From assembly GCA_026008535.1 (NCBI GenBank), contig BRKX01000002.1, positions 31,115,501 to 31,179,500 on the forward strand: DNA of 64,000 nt. Reading direction: 5' to 3'. This stretch comes from Perilla frutescens. Taxonomy: Eukaryota; Streptophyta; Magnoliopsida; Lamiales; Lamiaceae. The notes under the pieces were generated by a model, which did no database searches, was not told the DNA's origin, and saw only the letters and a list, made by a program, of their open reading frames with translations. Positions within the stretch are counted from its first letter, which is position 1, and the number at the start of each line of letters is the position of its first letter. Positions 48,776 through 61,637 of this stretch are shown here, in pieces. Both the position numbers and the translations under genes were made by a program.

Positions 48776-49000
48776 CCGCGCCTGCCGCATGGGGAGGCTC
48801 CTGCACAAGAGACCTCCCCCTTTTTTTATAGTATTTGAGTGTATTTGAATTCTAATCTTAATCTCTTTTATAAACTTTAATTCATAAAATGGTATTATAC
48901 TGTACTCTCTCTTTAATTAGGGATGTAACGGGCGCTTTTAATTTTCTCCCGTCATTATAATATGCCAGCTTGTAGAAAATGCACCTATAATCTTCTAAAG

Positions 49001-49029
49001 ACAAAAAAAAAAAAAAAAAAAAAAAAAAA
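49001..49029 (+). repeat. Poly-A tract
   Basis: Nearly pure A run immediately before the copied NIPA tail. Confidence 0.9.
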
Positions 49030-49030
49030 G

Positions 49031-49188
49031 GTTGTAAGTCAACGACGATTTTAAATAGGGAATTTCTTGATCATGAACTGTCGAATAGATTCTTCCAGAC
49101 TATACGAGGATCTAGACTTATGTGGAGGGTCGTGGTGATGGTCGACGCCGATTTTCCGGTAAGATCTCTACAGATTCAGTGATCATGG
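49031..49188 (+). pseudogene. Duplicated fragment of the NIPA 3' end
   Basis: Matches 29600-29762, the last codons (ending TTTTAAATAG) and 3' UTR of the NIPA-like gene, at high identity by eye, in the same orientation. Nothing of the other exons is visible upstream. It lies about 0.8 kb after the second P450. Confidence 0.88.
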
Positions 49189-52100
49189 GGGATTTTTTTT
49201 TTTTTTTTTGGAAAATTATATTTTGATATTATATTTGGGGTTTTAAAAAAATAAAAATAATGATAGGTGTCGAAACCAACAAAAATAACTTGCTTTTCAA
49301 AATTAAATAAACTTGTGATAGCAGAGAGCGATTCCACAGATACTGGTAAATTAGAATTTAATCTCTTTATCTAACTACCTAAAATGGGGGGGGGGGGGGT
49401 TTGAAGATTTGAATTTTACCAACTAAATTAAATCGAAAATATACAGGAAAATAAATAGAGAACGAAAATCAATTAGAGGAAAATCTAGCTCGAGAATAAC
49501 CTCAACAATGGTTTACACAAATTGATCACAGATGCAAAGATATAACTTTTACTCTCTCTTTAAATTGGCTATGGTTATTGTTACGACCTAACAACCTCGT
49601 TCCTCCATAGTGTATCGGCCACCAAGGTACGACCGTTGATTACTTCTCTAATCAGTAAACAAACCTAGGTACGACCACATGATTTAATCTACCAACAACT
49701 TTAATATCTAGAGAACCAATTCTAACCAACAAAGACCATACGATGGCTTGTTCAAATTAGATTATATATCTCCAAAGTGTAGAAAGTAGGGGTGTTTACC
49801 CACAACCTACCCAATCGTGCTACTCATGTAGACAATTTAAACAATTACGGATTTAGACTATCTGACCAGCAATATATCATTCCAACAATCATGCAACGCG
49901 CGCAAATTGCATAATAATCAAAACAATAATAGAATTCACAAACAGAAGATACATCTACTATTTATTATAAAAGTATGATGTTTTACAAATTTTGGTTTAC
50001 CTATTATATCCATACTATAATTTTAATTTAAGGATAATTGTGTAATATAACATATAATATGTATATATAATATAAAATCTAATATAATATATTAGTTTCC
50101 ATATGAATCGACTACTATATATAAAAAGATTCTTATTTTACAAAATTGAATGTAATTATTATCTATATAATATATTTGAATTAAGCAGAATAGGACAATA
50201 TAATAAACCTACAACATGAATTTTTTTATTATCATATAATAATAGATATAAAATTTCTAGCGTGATTTTTATGCAAATGATCATTCATTTGATATGCATA
50301 GATATATGGTAACAATTAATAAATATTATTATTGACTTCATGATATTATATTTAAAATATATATATATATCAATTTGATATGTGCGTGTGTGTGTATAAG
50401 TTTCTAATTTCAATTATTATTTTTTAATTAAATTCTAGACAATTCATTAATATCTTTATAAACCATAAAGATATAAATTATGAATTAATATAAATACAAT
50501 GCATATCACATGCATTCATGTCAATTATTTTTATTATTTTTTTATATGATGAATGTTTGTTCTAATTAATTTTTTAGCAACAATTTAGGGATGTCGAATT
50601 TTTCAAAATTCAAAAGATGATATTATTAAAAAAATTTAAAAATCATGTTGAATTTCAAAATTGGTTGAGTATAATAATTTAATTATCTGAGAATTATAAG
50701 TATAATTTATTCAATATACTTAAAATTTAAATTTTTACTTATAATTACCGATTCACATCATGTGATATCAATAATTCAAATATTAGTGAACTGAAATAGA
50801 TAAAAAAATCGCAAAAATGTTACATAATATACATAAATTGAAATAATTTCATTGCAAAAGAGCGATGTAAACTTATATGAGCACCAAAAAAAATTATCAT
50901 CGCTTGCATATTTATATTAAAGATAGTATATATAATGAAATGGTTTATATAAAATATTTCGTATTCTTAATTAATAAAATAAGTCAATCATTAAATAAAA
51001 TTCATAAAATGCTATAATATCTTTAAAATGTAACAATCAATACATTAGACACGTATTGATAGACAACATAAGATAAGAAGCTTGTATTTTATTTGCATTA
51101 TTTACTATTTTTTTTAGTAATATCAAAATATAATCCACATTAATATGAGTTAGAAATATAATCAACTTTTCATAAATATGCATAATCTACTATATAAAAA
51201 GAGTTTTGTAAATTTTAGTTTGCTTATTAATTATATCCCTATAATACATTTTATTTAAGTATAATAGAATAAAATAAGATAGTTACATATACGTTTTATG
51301 AAGAAGAAAAATATTCATGTACATTTTATTAACAAAAAAAAAATCATTTATGAGATTTTGACCATATTGGTATGGTACTTTCATTGAATATAATATATGA
51401 AAGCAATTAAGACATTATTATTGACTCCATTATATTACAATATATATTTAATTTCGAATGATGTCTAAATTAGTTGTGTTTTATTGATTAAAAAATGAAA
51501 TTAATGAACAAACCATAAAACCAAAAAACTAATTAACACACAAAATGCTCAAAACAAGATAGTAGAGGGTATGCCTAAAAAAATCTAGCAGAGTAAAACT
51601 CAAATGGGAGAACAACTGATAGTGTCAACTCTAAAAAAAGAGTTAAAATGAAATAATGTTAATTTAGAATGATGCCATATACGTATATTTATTCAGTTAT
51701 TACATATTGTAATATAATATAGAATAGTAGGCAATCCACTAATATTCTTAATGCATTATATATTGATTATATACGAATTTTGAATTAACCCTAAATACAT
51801 TACCCATGTATTCATGGGAAATTTTTTATTTTTTATTTGATAAATCAAATGTATTTTTAACATAAATTTGTGAATATTGAATTTACATACTATGGATGTT
51901 GAATATATAAATTAAAAATGGTGATATCATTGAAACGTTTTCAAAATTATGTCGAATTGCAAAATAGGTCAAATAGAGTAATTTATTTTGAAATTATATA
52001 TCCCTATAATTTATTCAATATATACTTCAATCTGAATTTCTACATATAAATTACTAATTCACATCATGCAATATCAATATTTGAATATTGGTACAATTAG

Positions 52101-52735
52101 CATGTAGCTAATTAGTTGGTACTCATTTCATTTGTAAGGATGAGAGACTTTGGTGCAAATCTAAATCCCCCATCCCCCAACTCAAAAAAATAAATATGTG
52201 AATATTGGTGAGCCAAAATAGATATAAAGAATAGAAAAATACAATATGCATTTACAAATTTACAAATAATAATGATTTCATTTCAAAGAGCGGAGTGGAA
52301 CTAATAAGTGCACAAAAAAGTTATCTATTATGTATTTGTATCGGTAACATTTCCTTTAATGAAAAATTATTTTGGAAAATTATTGGTTTGTATTAAAGTT
52401 ATTAATTTGTAAAATATGTTGCAATTTAATATCATGCGGTTTAAATCATAAAACTATTTTTATAGAAAATTTACTTATTTTGTCAAAATATGTTTCTCAT
52501 CTAATTAAACTTAGGTTAATTGATTTAAATATCATTAATTATACATAAATTTTGATTTTCAATTCGAACTTTATAATGATATACCAACCTATAACACACA
52601 AACTTACATTTTTTTGTAATTACAACATCGGTTTGAAATTGTGTACAATCGAATCTGACATGACCATCGAAAGATAATTTTTTGTTGTAGGGGTATTCAT
52701 ATATGGTTCGTGATATTCAACCATTAACTTAAGAT
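49189..52735. other. AT-rich intergenic DNA with an old LTR fragment, no gene seen
   Basis: 49260-49940 contains GTCGAAACC, GCGATTCCACAGA and regularly recurring GTACGACC words that look like plant gypsy LTR or leader sequence. A run of 14 G lies at 49386-49399. 49960-52735 is strongly AT-rich without coding signal. Confidence 0.4.
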
Positions 52736-52740
52736 ATATA

Positions 52741-54149
52741 TGTTGGGGTTTTTTCGAATTGAACCACCGCAGGATCTAATTGGTTGCTTATTAATCTTAG
52801 TTTCATGTATATCAAATTTTATGCATGCATATGTAATTAATCAAACTGTATTGAATTTAACATGCGTAGCGAATTTCGATTCTAATTAAAGCGGAAACAT
52901 AGAATACAAAATTCACTTACAAATTCGAGACGGGTTAAGGACAAGATCAAAAATCTAATCTTGTTTGAATGCTGTGAATTCGGTGTCCACTGTAGCACTT
53001 CCACTTCTCGATCTTCTCTTGTATTTCCAGACTAGGTTTAGATACAGGGTGTGTTGTATACTACTAAACGGGTGTGAATACTGTGGAGATCAAGAGAGCA
53101 CAAAGAGGGGCTGATTTGTTATGTTAATTTTCATCCCCCTCTCCTTAATTAATAAGGAGAGGGACGAAAATCCCTTGCTCAACCCTAATGGGTTTGGGCC
53201 TCTCATTCTTGTTCCATCCCCAGTCCACTAAAGTCATATTGGACTACAACAGGGATCTAGAAAAATATTAAATTGGCCTGATAGATTTATTTAATTTCTA
53301 ATATCGAATAAACTTAGGATATAATTAAATGCATCAAGTATTATTTTTATTCCACTAAAGAAATAATACTGACCTACCAATTTAATACATATTTTTGAAT
53401 ATGCTTTCTTCTTTAGTTCATTCATTCTCCATGTTTAAGATATAATGTCTATTAATTAATTATGTAAGCTTCTGACAGCTATAATTAATCAACTGGTTGT
53501 TCCTTGAGTAGTACCACACAAGACTTATCATGTACGGAATAAATTCCACCTGCAGGGTTTCACATGAACTATATGCTTCCTCAAGATGACATCATTAACC
53601 TGGCGCACTAGGATACGGTGATCATATATATTGCACGACCCATCATATATGTATATGATACTGCCCAAGATATCTAGGTTGTTGATTCTATCTGAGAATC
53701 TCACTCTTTAATAAATCAAAGCAATACCATAACAGATATATGTCCATCAATACATATGGTTTAAGAACCCAAACTCTGTGGATCTTTATTCTCTCAATTA
53801 AGGTCAGAACAGAGAACAGTATCCTATCGTGATCCTCCTCAATACACAAATCAGCATACTAGAAGAATCAGTTAGCCAAGATAAACTAACTATCAGATTA
53901 TTCTACGGTGTACCGATGGTGGGTTCAGGACCATCTAAATCGTGAGCCTTTTAATACACTGCAAGGATTCCAATCATATAATCTTTACCGTGTATGTGTA
54001 CCTATACACTATATCATTTTTGATGAAGGTATATGGAACTTGGCAGATAAATATAATATTAAATAAATGCCCATAGTGACTGCAATAAGTTATGTAATCT
54101 ATATCATCAAAACTATACAAAGACAAAGACAAGTCTAGTATACAAGACT

Positions 54150-54153
<4 letters not shown>
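52741..54153. mobile_element. Solo LTR, probably of a copia element
   Basis: 1413 bp, beginning TGTTGGGG and ending GACTAACA, with ATATA on both sides (52736-52740 and 54154-54158). No coding sequence, primer-binding site or second LTR is present, so the element has collapsed by LTR-LTR recombination. The target duplication is weakened by the surrounding TA repeat. Orientation not determined. Confidence 0.75.

Positions 54154-54187
<34 letters not shown>
54154..54187. repeat. (AT)n microsatellite
   Basis: Alternating AT over more than 30 bases directly after the solo LTR. Confidence 0.9.
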
Positions 54188-54191
<4 letters not shown>

Positions 54192-54424
54192 TGATAAAAC
54201 TTTAAAAGTATAGAGGTTAATAGTTAAATATACAAATCGGTGAAAATCTAATTATTTAAATATTATTTATAAGATAATATAGCATTTTGAATTTTACACT
54301 TACAAGTAATTATATATATCAAGAATATATATTTTTATGTTTTCTTTTACACTATAGAGACAATCAATATATACATACTAATGAGTAATGATAGACACAT
54401 TATATATATATATACATATATATA

Positions 54425-54540
54425 GGATATAGTTCATATGAGAATACATTGTTGGTGTGAGAAATGAGAATACATCTCACACCACACATTATGATGAAAT
54501 CTAGGGTCCAGATTTAATCCAAAATTCGGTGGCAATTTTG
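54425..54540 (+). repeat. Left terminal inverted repeat of the MULE
   Basis: Begins GGATATAGTTCATATGAGAA, includes GTGTGAGAAATGAGAA and ends around TTCGGTGGCAATTTTG. Confidence 0.8.
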
Positions 54541-54970
54541 TTATTTTGCTTAACTTTCCAGCCGCCAGGGGCTTTTATGTAATTTAGTAATTCTGTTATT
54601 TTATATCAATTGAGATTTTGTTCCCAAAGTTATCGTTGATTTACCATATCTCTTCCGGATTTCGCGAGCTCATCTTCCTCAATATATTCGTTTGATTTGG
54701 ATCGGTAGTTTCTATGTTATTTGGTTGTCGTGATGTATTTGATGGATTCGCCAAGTATTTTTTTTAATTTTATTGTGCGATCGGTAGTTTCTGGATATGC
54801 TCGTCAATCTATTGAGATTAGCGAGTGATCCTTGTGTTTTGATTTTGTGGTTATCGATGCAGTTTGCTCTCCGATTTTGATTCATTTTAATGTTGTGTTT
54901 ATTAGTTTTTGTGGTTTTTGGAATTTTGTAAATTAGTTAGATGATGTTAGCATGATAAATTCTGTTATTA

Positions 54971-55274
54971 TGCTGATTGAGAATTATATATATGCTAACG
55001 ATGCAATTTTATGTTTTGCATTGTTAAGTAGCAGAGTTTGATGCAAATCGAAGATAATGAATAATTTAGTATTTGCTGATCAAGAATACATTATATGCTA
55101 ACTATATATATTTTTCTATATTCTGTTGTTAAGTGGCAGAGTTCGATACAAATCGAATATAATGAATAATTGAGTATTTGCTGATCAATAATACATGTTA
55201 TGCTAACTATATATATTTTTCGAATATAATGAATAATTAACTATTTGCTGATGAAGAATACATTATATGCTAAC
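54971..55274 (+). repeat. Paired TGCTRAY heptamers 22 bp apart, upstream of the transposase
   Basis: Four pairs: 54971/54993, 55074/55096, 55179/55201 and 55246/55268, each TGCTGAT then TGCTAAC with starts exactly 22 bp apart. They sit within larger direct repeats of about 105 and 68 bp that share GTGGCAGA, AATCGAATATAATGAATAAT and CTAACTATATATATTTTTC. Confidence 0.9.
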
Positions 55275-55405
55275 TATATATATTTTTCTATATTGTATTA
55301 TTGAGTGGCAGACTCGGAGTCAGTTGACGATTGTTCAGATACTGGTATAGTTATATCTCCTAGTTTGACGCCAGTTGTGATTCTTCTGTCAAGCCAGTTG
55401 TTGGA

Positions 55406-57808
55406 ATGATGTTTAATAATATTTTGGATGGTATAGAATTCTATAGGGGTTATGCGGCTCGTTGTGGATTTGATGTTCGAAATTCTACTGTTATAAGGTC
55501 TAAAGATGGTACAATTACTTGGAAGTATATTCTTTGCAATCGTGCTGGTGAAAAGAATGCAGCTGTGGATCGTGATACTACTGTTGATGGTGTTATGGAT
55601 AAGAGACGTAGAGTTTCTAGGAGGGTGCGATGCAGGGCACGTATAGTCCTTAAGTTTAGTGGTCTGGATGGATATTCAATTCACTCTTTTGAAGAACGTC
55701 ACTCACATCCTTTAGTTTGTGATAAACATAAGGGGTTTTTGAATGTGAATAGAAATATAGGACATGTACATCAGAAATTTATTTTGGATTGTGTTCGAGC
55801 AAATATTGGGGCAATGGATTCTTATAAACTATATAATGAAGTAGTTGGTGGGCATTGTAATATAGGATGCACAAAGAATGATGTTAAGAACTTTACACGT
55901 GATCTGAGGGCTTACATTGTTGGTGCAGATGCTCAAATGGTGATTGATAATCTTTTTAAGAGGAGGGAGGTGTGCTTTGCATTTTATTTTGAGTATTTAG
56001 TTGATGGGGAAGATAAGTTGAAGCATATTTTTTGGGCAGATCCGATTTGCATGAGGAATTTTACTACATTTGGTGATTCTGTATCATTTGATGCTACATA
56101 CAACACAAACAGGTTTGCAATTTATTTATTTTTTGATTGTTAAGTATAAATGACTTATATAATTATGTATAGATTTAGTTTTGTTTCTGAATGCTAATTA
56201 AGTGGTTATATAATGCTGATGAAGTGGTACAGAAATGCTAAATATTAGTTTTGTTTCTGAAAGCTAATTGAGTGGTTCAATAATGCTAATGTAGTTGTTC
56301 TATAATGCTAATAGAATGGTTTAACAATGTTGCCACAATTTCATTTTCATGCTAGCTAGTTGAATTTTTTCTTTAATTTTTAATGTTGTGCCTGTATTCA
56401 TTGAATAGGTATAAGATGGTGTTTACCCCTTTTACTAGGAAGGATAATCATGGGAAGTGTGTTACTTTTGGTGCTGTTTTGCTGTCAAGTGAGAATACAG
56501 AGTCATATTGTTGGGTTTTAGAAAAGTTTCAGGATTGTATGGGTCGGCCCCCCTAGTATGTTAATAACTGATCAGGACCCTGCATTAAAAAATGCTGTGA
56601 AACATGTATTTCCTGACATTAGACATCGGTTATGCATGTGGCATATCATGTTGAAATTTTCAGATAAGCTCCCTCCTCATTTGAAGAAGGATAAATCATT
56701 GAGGCAACAAGTAAATAGGATTGTTTGGTCTGATGTTATAGAGCCTGTTGTATTTGAGGAAAAATGGCAAGAAATCATGTCTGAGTTTGGTTTAACTGAT
56801 ATTGATTGGTTCAAGTCGATGTATGATCTTCGATATAATTGGATTCCTGCTTATTTTATGAATCATGCATTGAGTGGGTTGTGTAGGACTACATCAATTT
56901 CTGAAAGTGCCAACAGCTTTTATGGCTCCTTTGTGAACTCCAATTGCAATCTTGTTGGATTTTTTATGAAGTATAATAGTGAAATTGAGGCTCAGAGACA
57001 TGCATATGCTGAGATGAATAACTATGATGAATCAACAGTTCCTTCATTGCAGACTCTAATTTTATTTGAAAAACACGCTGTGGCTGTATACACTACAAAT
57101 ATTTTTGTTAAGGTTCAGAAGGAAATTTATTCTGCTTATTTTAAATGCCGCATTATGAGCATAACTAAGAATGAACCTCAATTGTTTTATGATGTTAATG
57201 ATGGAGATGGGATTTTTCAGGTTGTATATGATAGTGTTGAGGAAACAGTTGTGTGCAGTTGTTCAAAATTTGTTCGGGAAGGGTTGCTGTGCTGTCATAT
57301 ATACATATTATTGAAGGATTTGAATGTAGATAGAATTCCTGATAAATATGTGGTTCGTCGGTGGACAAGATCATGTTTTGATTCTGTGAACGGATGTTTG
57401 ACGAATTTGGTAAGTAGTTGTGCTGCAGTTGATGAGAATAAAATGAAGATTAACACATGCATTTATGAGTTTTATGCATGTATTGGTGTTGCTGATGGTG
57501 ATGATGAAAAGCTCTCTGCTTTATTACGTTGTGTTCGGGATTTTAAAGAATTTTTAAAGCACGAAACTTCTGAAGAAGGAATTGAGTCTGACAAGAATAG
57601 AATGTTTTATAATTTTTACGGTTCTTCTTGCCCTACACAAGTAGATGTGTTGCCGCCGGATGTTGTGAAAACTAAAGGGAGTGGTAGCCGATTGATACCG
57701 AGAGCTGAGAAGGATGCTCGGGAAAAGGAAAAACCTTTAAGAACATGTAAGAAGTGCAAGAAAAGGTGCAGGCATGATTCTAGGAATTGTGACAAAGTGA
57801 AGGACTAA
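55406..57808 (+). pseudogene. FAR1-type MULE transposase, two exons, one frameshift
   Basis: Exon 1 is 55406-56112 (start MMFNNI; the frame is open back to a TAG at 55361) and exon 2 is 56409-57808, joined by a GT-AG intron in the middle of an Arg codon. Order: FAR1 DNA-binding domain (GFDVRNSTVIRSKDG..., HSHPLV), then the MULE transposase core with catalytic Asp in SFDATYNTNR, Asp in LITDQDPALK and Glu in SISESANSFYG, then a SWIM zinc finger (CSCSKFVREGLLCCH) and a C-terminal Cys cluster (CKKCKKRCRHDSRNC). The transposase cuts element ends. A one-base gain in the C-run at 56548-56553 shifts the frame before LITDQDP, so the copy is probably inactive. The remainder is open. Confidence 0.9.
56192..56356 (+). 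repeat. 22-bp tandem array inside the transposase intron
   Basis: Heptamers begin at 56192, 56214, 56236, 56262, 56284, 56306, 56328 and 56350; all steps are 22 bp except one of 26. The remainder of the unit is loosely conserved (GTAGTGGTT, then A/T-rich). The array fills most of the 296-bp intron. Confidence 0.9.
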
Positions 57809-57859
57809 TGCTGATCTATAAGGCTTGAGATGCTAATGGAGGTATATAATTATGCTGAT
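57809..57859 (+). repeat. 22-bp array starting directly at the transposase stop codon
   Basis: TGCTGAT, TGCTAAT and TGCTGAT begin at 57809, 57831 and 57853; the first starts at the base after the TAA. Confidence 0.9.
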
Positions 57860-58217
57860 TAAGTTTTATGTATATTCAATTTAATTTATTTGTTCTAAAT
57901 CAGGAACCCAATCTTATTTATATTTTATTTATTCTTCGCAGGTACCAATCTATTGATGATGAAGATGTTCAAAACATTAGTTTTGTTAATAAAATAAGTC
58001 TTAGTTGAATGACTCATTTATCGGGTATATGAAAATGTTGAATTTGGTGGTTCTTAATTATCAAATGGATTTTATTTTTTTATGTTGTGAAAATGATGAA
58101 CAAATTGTTTCATTTTTAATGATAGAATAAAAATTTAATGGTCTTTTATGGTTATTTTTAATGAGAACTATCTCAATGCATATAATTATAAGCTTTATTT
58201 TTACCTTTGTTGGTTTG

Positions 58218-58268
58218 TGCTGACGAAGTTTTATGGTATTGCTGATATAGGTATGTAGTTTTGCAAAC
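58218..58268 (+). repeat. 22-bp array between the two MULE genes
   Basis: TGCTGAC, TGCTGAT and the variant TGCAAAC begin at 58218, 58240 and 58262. Confidence 0.8.
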
Positions 58269-58422
58269 GAAGCATGATTGTCGTACATTTGTTTCTTTTT
58301 TGATAACATTATTGCTAGAGAAAATAATTTATAGAAACAATTATTACTAGAAAATATCTTTATCGACATAAAAACATGTATATATATGAAATTTATACAT
58401 ATGAGCAACAAATCAAAGCATA

Positions 58423-58763
58423 GTCAGCACAATGGCACAACTATATTAGCGAATCATCAAATCTTAATCAGCACAAAAACAAAGCTTAATAAGCACCAAG
58501 ACATTACTATATATATGAACATCAAGTTAAAGATTCTTTAGCAAAAACAAGTAACTATATAACCAAGAAATGGAATCTTCAACATCAACTGAAAGCTTCG
58601 TTAGCACAAGACATTACTATATCAGCGAAACTTTAAAGCTTCATCAGCACAATCACATTACTATATCAGTGAATCTGTAAAGCTTCATTAGCACAAAAAT
58701 ATCTATATATATATCAGCAAAAAATATGGATATTTGTTAGCATATCCAGACAAACCTTCAGCA
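58423..58763 (-). repeat. 22-bp array in inverse orientation
   Basis: The inverse heptamer RTYAGCA and variants start at 58423, 58445, 58467, 58489, 58537, 58600, 58621, 58643, 58665, 58687, 58713, 58736 and 58757; most steps are 21-23 bp. Flanking words (ACATTACTATAT, AAGCTTCATTAGCACAA) also recur. Confidence 0.88.
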
Positions 58764-59262
58764 TGTTTGATCATTGACATATACAAAAAATAATTACCTA
58801 AGTAGTTATATCCTACAGAATAATATCCTAATGCATCATGGTAGCTCATTATGGTTAACCGTACTCCAAACATCAATAACTGCATAACTGATGTAAGTGT
58901 CTGGTGTTAGAGTCTGCAGCTCACCTCTGTTGATCATGACTCGTCCATCAGAGTATAAAATCTCCTCCCTGCATGTATGTTAATATATTATTTTCATTTA
59001 TAATAAATGTTAAATAATATCATATTTACATTTTCTACCTCGATGTTTCATTAGTCTTGTGAACCACCCAGAAGTAGAGTTCACCCTCAACTTTTGACAT
59101 TGTCTCCCTCACATCGACAGTCCTTGATATGTATGGTGACATCAATGCTTCAGATGGCTTCTTCAAACCCCTGGCCCTTATTTTGATATGGGAGTGATCT
59201 TCGACAACACTCTGCTTTAAATTAAACAATTATTTAAAATAGTAACTTTTTTGTATTTTGCA

Positions 59263-59401
59263 TGCTAATGAATAAATATAGAAATGCTGACTAAATGGTG
59301 TGTTACTGCTGCATTCGATAGTACACATAATATGATGTGTTTTATGTGTATGCTGATGGAGTGAATGTTTTATGCTAATTTAAGTGAGAAATAATGTTAA
59401 C
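59263..59401 (+). repeat. 22-bp array within the right gene
   Basis: TGCTAAT 59263, TGCTGAC 59285, TGCTGCA 59307, one degenerate place, TGCTGAT 59351, TGCTAAT 59373 and TGTTAAC 59395 keep one 22-bp register over 130 bp. It lies in an intron-like gap of the right gene. Confidence 0.88.
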
Positions 59402-60623
59402 AATGCTTAAAATTTTTGTATCTTTCCCTTGCGCTTCTATGTTGCCATATTTTCTTTCAAGCTGCCCTCGTCAGCTTTCTCTATCTCCTCCATAGTCTCT
59501 GTCTCCTCCACAGTCTTTGTCTCCTGCACAGTCTTCTCTTTCTGATGTACGTGATATTAGTTTGTCATATAATAAATACAAGTTAATTTGTTTATATATT
59601 TCTATCTACCTCTGTTTCATCAGGAACACTAGTTTGCTTCTGGCTATCATCATTCAATTTTTCTCCCTAAATGATGTTTTAAAAGATGTCATATAAGAAG
59701 TGTGATATTTAATTAAATTTAAAATATTTTAAAGTATATAGTATTACCTCGCTCTCAATCGGCCTCTCTGATTCCTGAACAACTCTAGCTACATTCATCA
59801 TCTTCTACCAATCATCATTATCATCTTGTGTTAGGCCAATGCCAAGGCTGAAGCTGGGCATGTCATCTACATTCCTTTCATATGCAGCCCTCTTAGCAAG
59901 TGCCTTCTCAATCTCTTCTATTGCTGCAATGCGTTCTGGGTTGGACCAGAAGTCATCATCATCCTGTGTTGATTGTGATTGTTCTTTTGCAGCTACTTCA
60001 GGAGGTGTTGATGACATAGGCTTTCGCAGAAGAAGATTCTGCACTGTCTCTGATGTTTTCTTGAAAAACAGATTTTCAAACATGTTGTTCGGTGCTCCTT
60101 CAATCAATGCCAGTAGTCTTACCATGGCATCTGTCATGATCCTCACTGTATTCATCATCTCGTCTGCATAATCAGCAGCAGTGGTAGGTGGCTGCCTACT
60201 CTCTGCATGTGCTACATTGCTAGGACCTGGCTCATCAGTGGCCTTTGCAGGCGGCTTAATCTCTTCCTCAGCAAAGAGGTGTGGGTTATCATTGATGTAA
60301 TCAACCATACCGTATCGTAGGCATGGGTATCCTCCTCCAAAACCTTCAGTTGCTATGTCTTCTGACTGTCTCATTATTAAATCTGTAAATGTCCACCCGT
60401 CGAATGCTGGCAGAGACCTTGGGATTTCTCTATTGAACGACTCCACTCGGTCCACATAAAACATCTGTTCAATAGGATAAGAACAAGTAAATGAAGTTAT
60501 GTTGGATTCTTCATGTAAAAATGGATCATAGCTTGTTATCTGATGATGTAATATGTTAATACTAATGAGCAATAATTCTCAAGATAATGAGTATATATGT
60601 AGTATTAAGATTTTGATAAATTA

Positions 60624-60696
60624 TGCTAACAAACAAGTAGATGAATGCTAACGTAGATGTATAAATATGCTAACATAGATGTATAAGGGTGCTAAA
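60624..60696 (+). repeat. 22-bp array in an intron of the right gene
   Basis: TGCTAAC at 60624, 60646 and 60668 and TGCTAAA at 60690, all steps exactly 22 bp, ending just before the splice donor at 60711-60716 (minus strand). Confidence 0.9.
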
Positions 60697-61637
60697 ACTT
60701 AGTTTTTTATGCTTACCACTAGAAAGAGGATTGGCCCTGTGAAGTATCTGTGCTTGTGTTGTTGCCACTTTGTTGTACTGTCCACCAAGCACCTCACAAC
60801 ATATTCACACCAATCATAGTTGATTACACTATCAACATCATCAAAGTAATGGGGGAAAAGATATCCATTCCCTGAACTCTCGACGAGACAGCTTGTAAGC
60901 AGTACCATGAACAGTCTTCAGAACCACTTCCCACCATCAAGTTCAACAAGTGTCATCTGCAACTGAAATTCTGTTGTATCCTTTGCCCATTTTATCCCTG
61001 AAGACAGTCACAAAATCGCATGGTTCACTTCTCTTCATCTTTACTATCTTTCTTGGTCCTCTTGGGAATCCAAGTATGACACGTACATCCTCAGCATCAA
61101 AATGCATCCTTCTACCATTGTTTAGTCCTGCTTTGTGTATCAAGGTTTTCCAGCAACTAGTAAGCAAGCTTCTACGGTATTGCATTGATTCTGAATTTTA
61201 GTATGCTTCCAAAGCCTAATTCTTCAACCGCTTTCTTTTGTTCTGGGTTCATTTGCTCTACAGCATGAGCAAGAGCTTTTGGAGGCGTCCTCATCTTGAG
61301 ACCAGGTAAACGCTTACTGAGTCTTGAATTATCATCACTGTTTTCGCTATTTGTGGCTTCATCATCGGCATCATCTGCAGTTTGTATTTGATCTTGTATT
61401 TCATCATCTGGAACAACTTCAACTTGTTTTTCATGTCTTCTTTTCGTTCTTCTTTCCTGTGCAATTAGCTCTTCTATATTTTCTTGATCTTTCTTTGTTG
61501 ATTTTCGTTTGTTTTGATCTTCTGGAAATAATAGTAGAAATTATAACAATTAGTAACAAATAAAAGCTTTGTTAGCTCAAACACATAACTATATAAATAA
61601 CAGTATGAAAGACTCATCAACACACATATATGCATAT

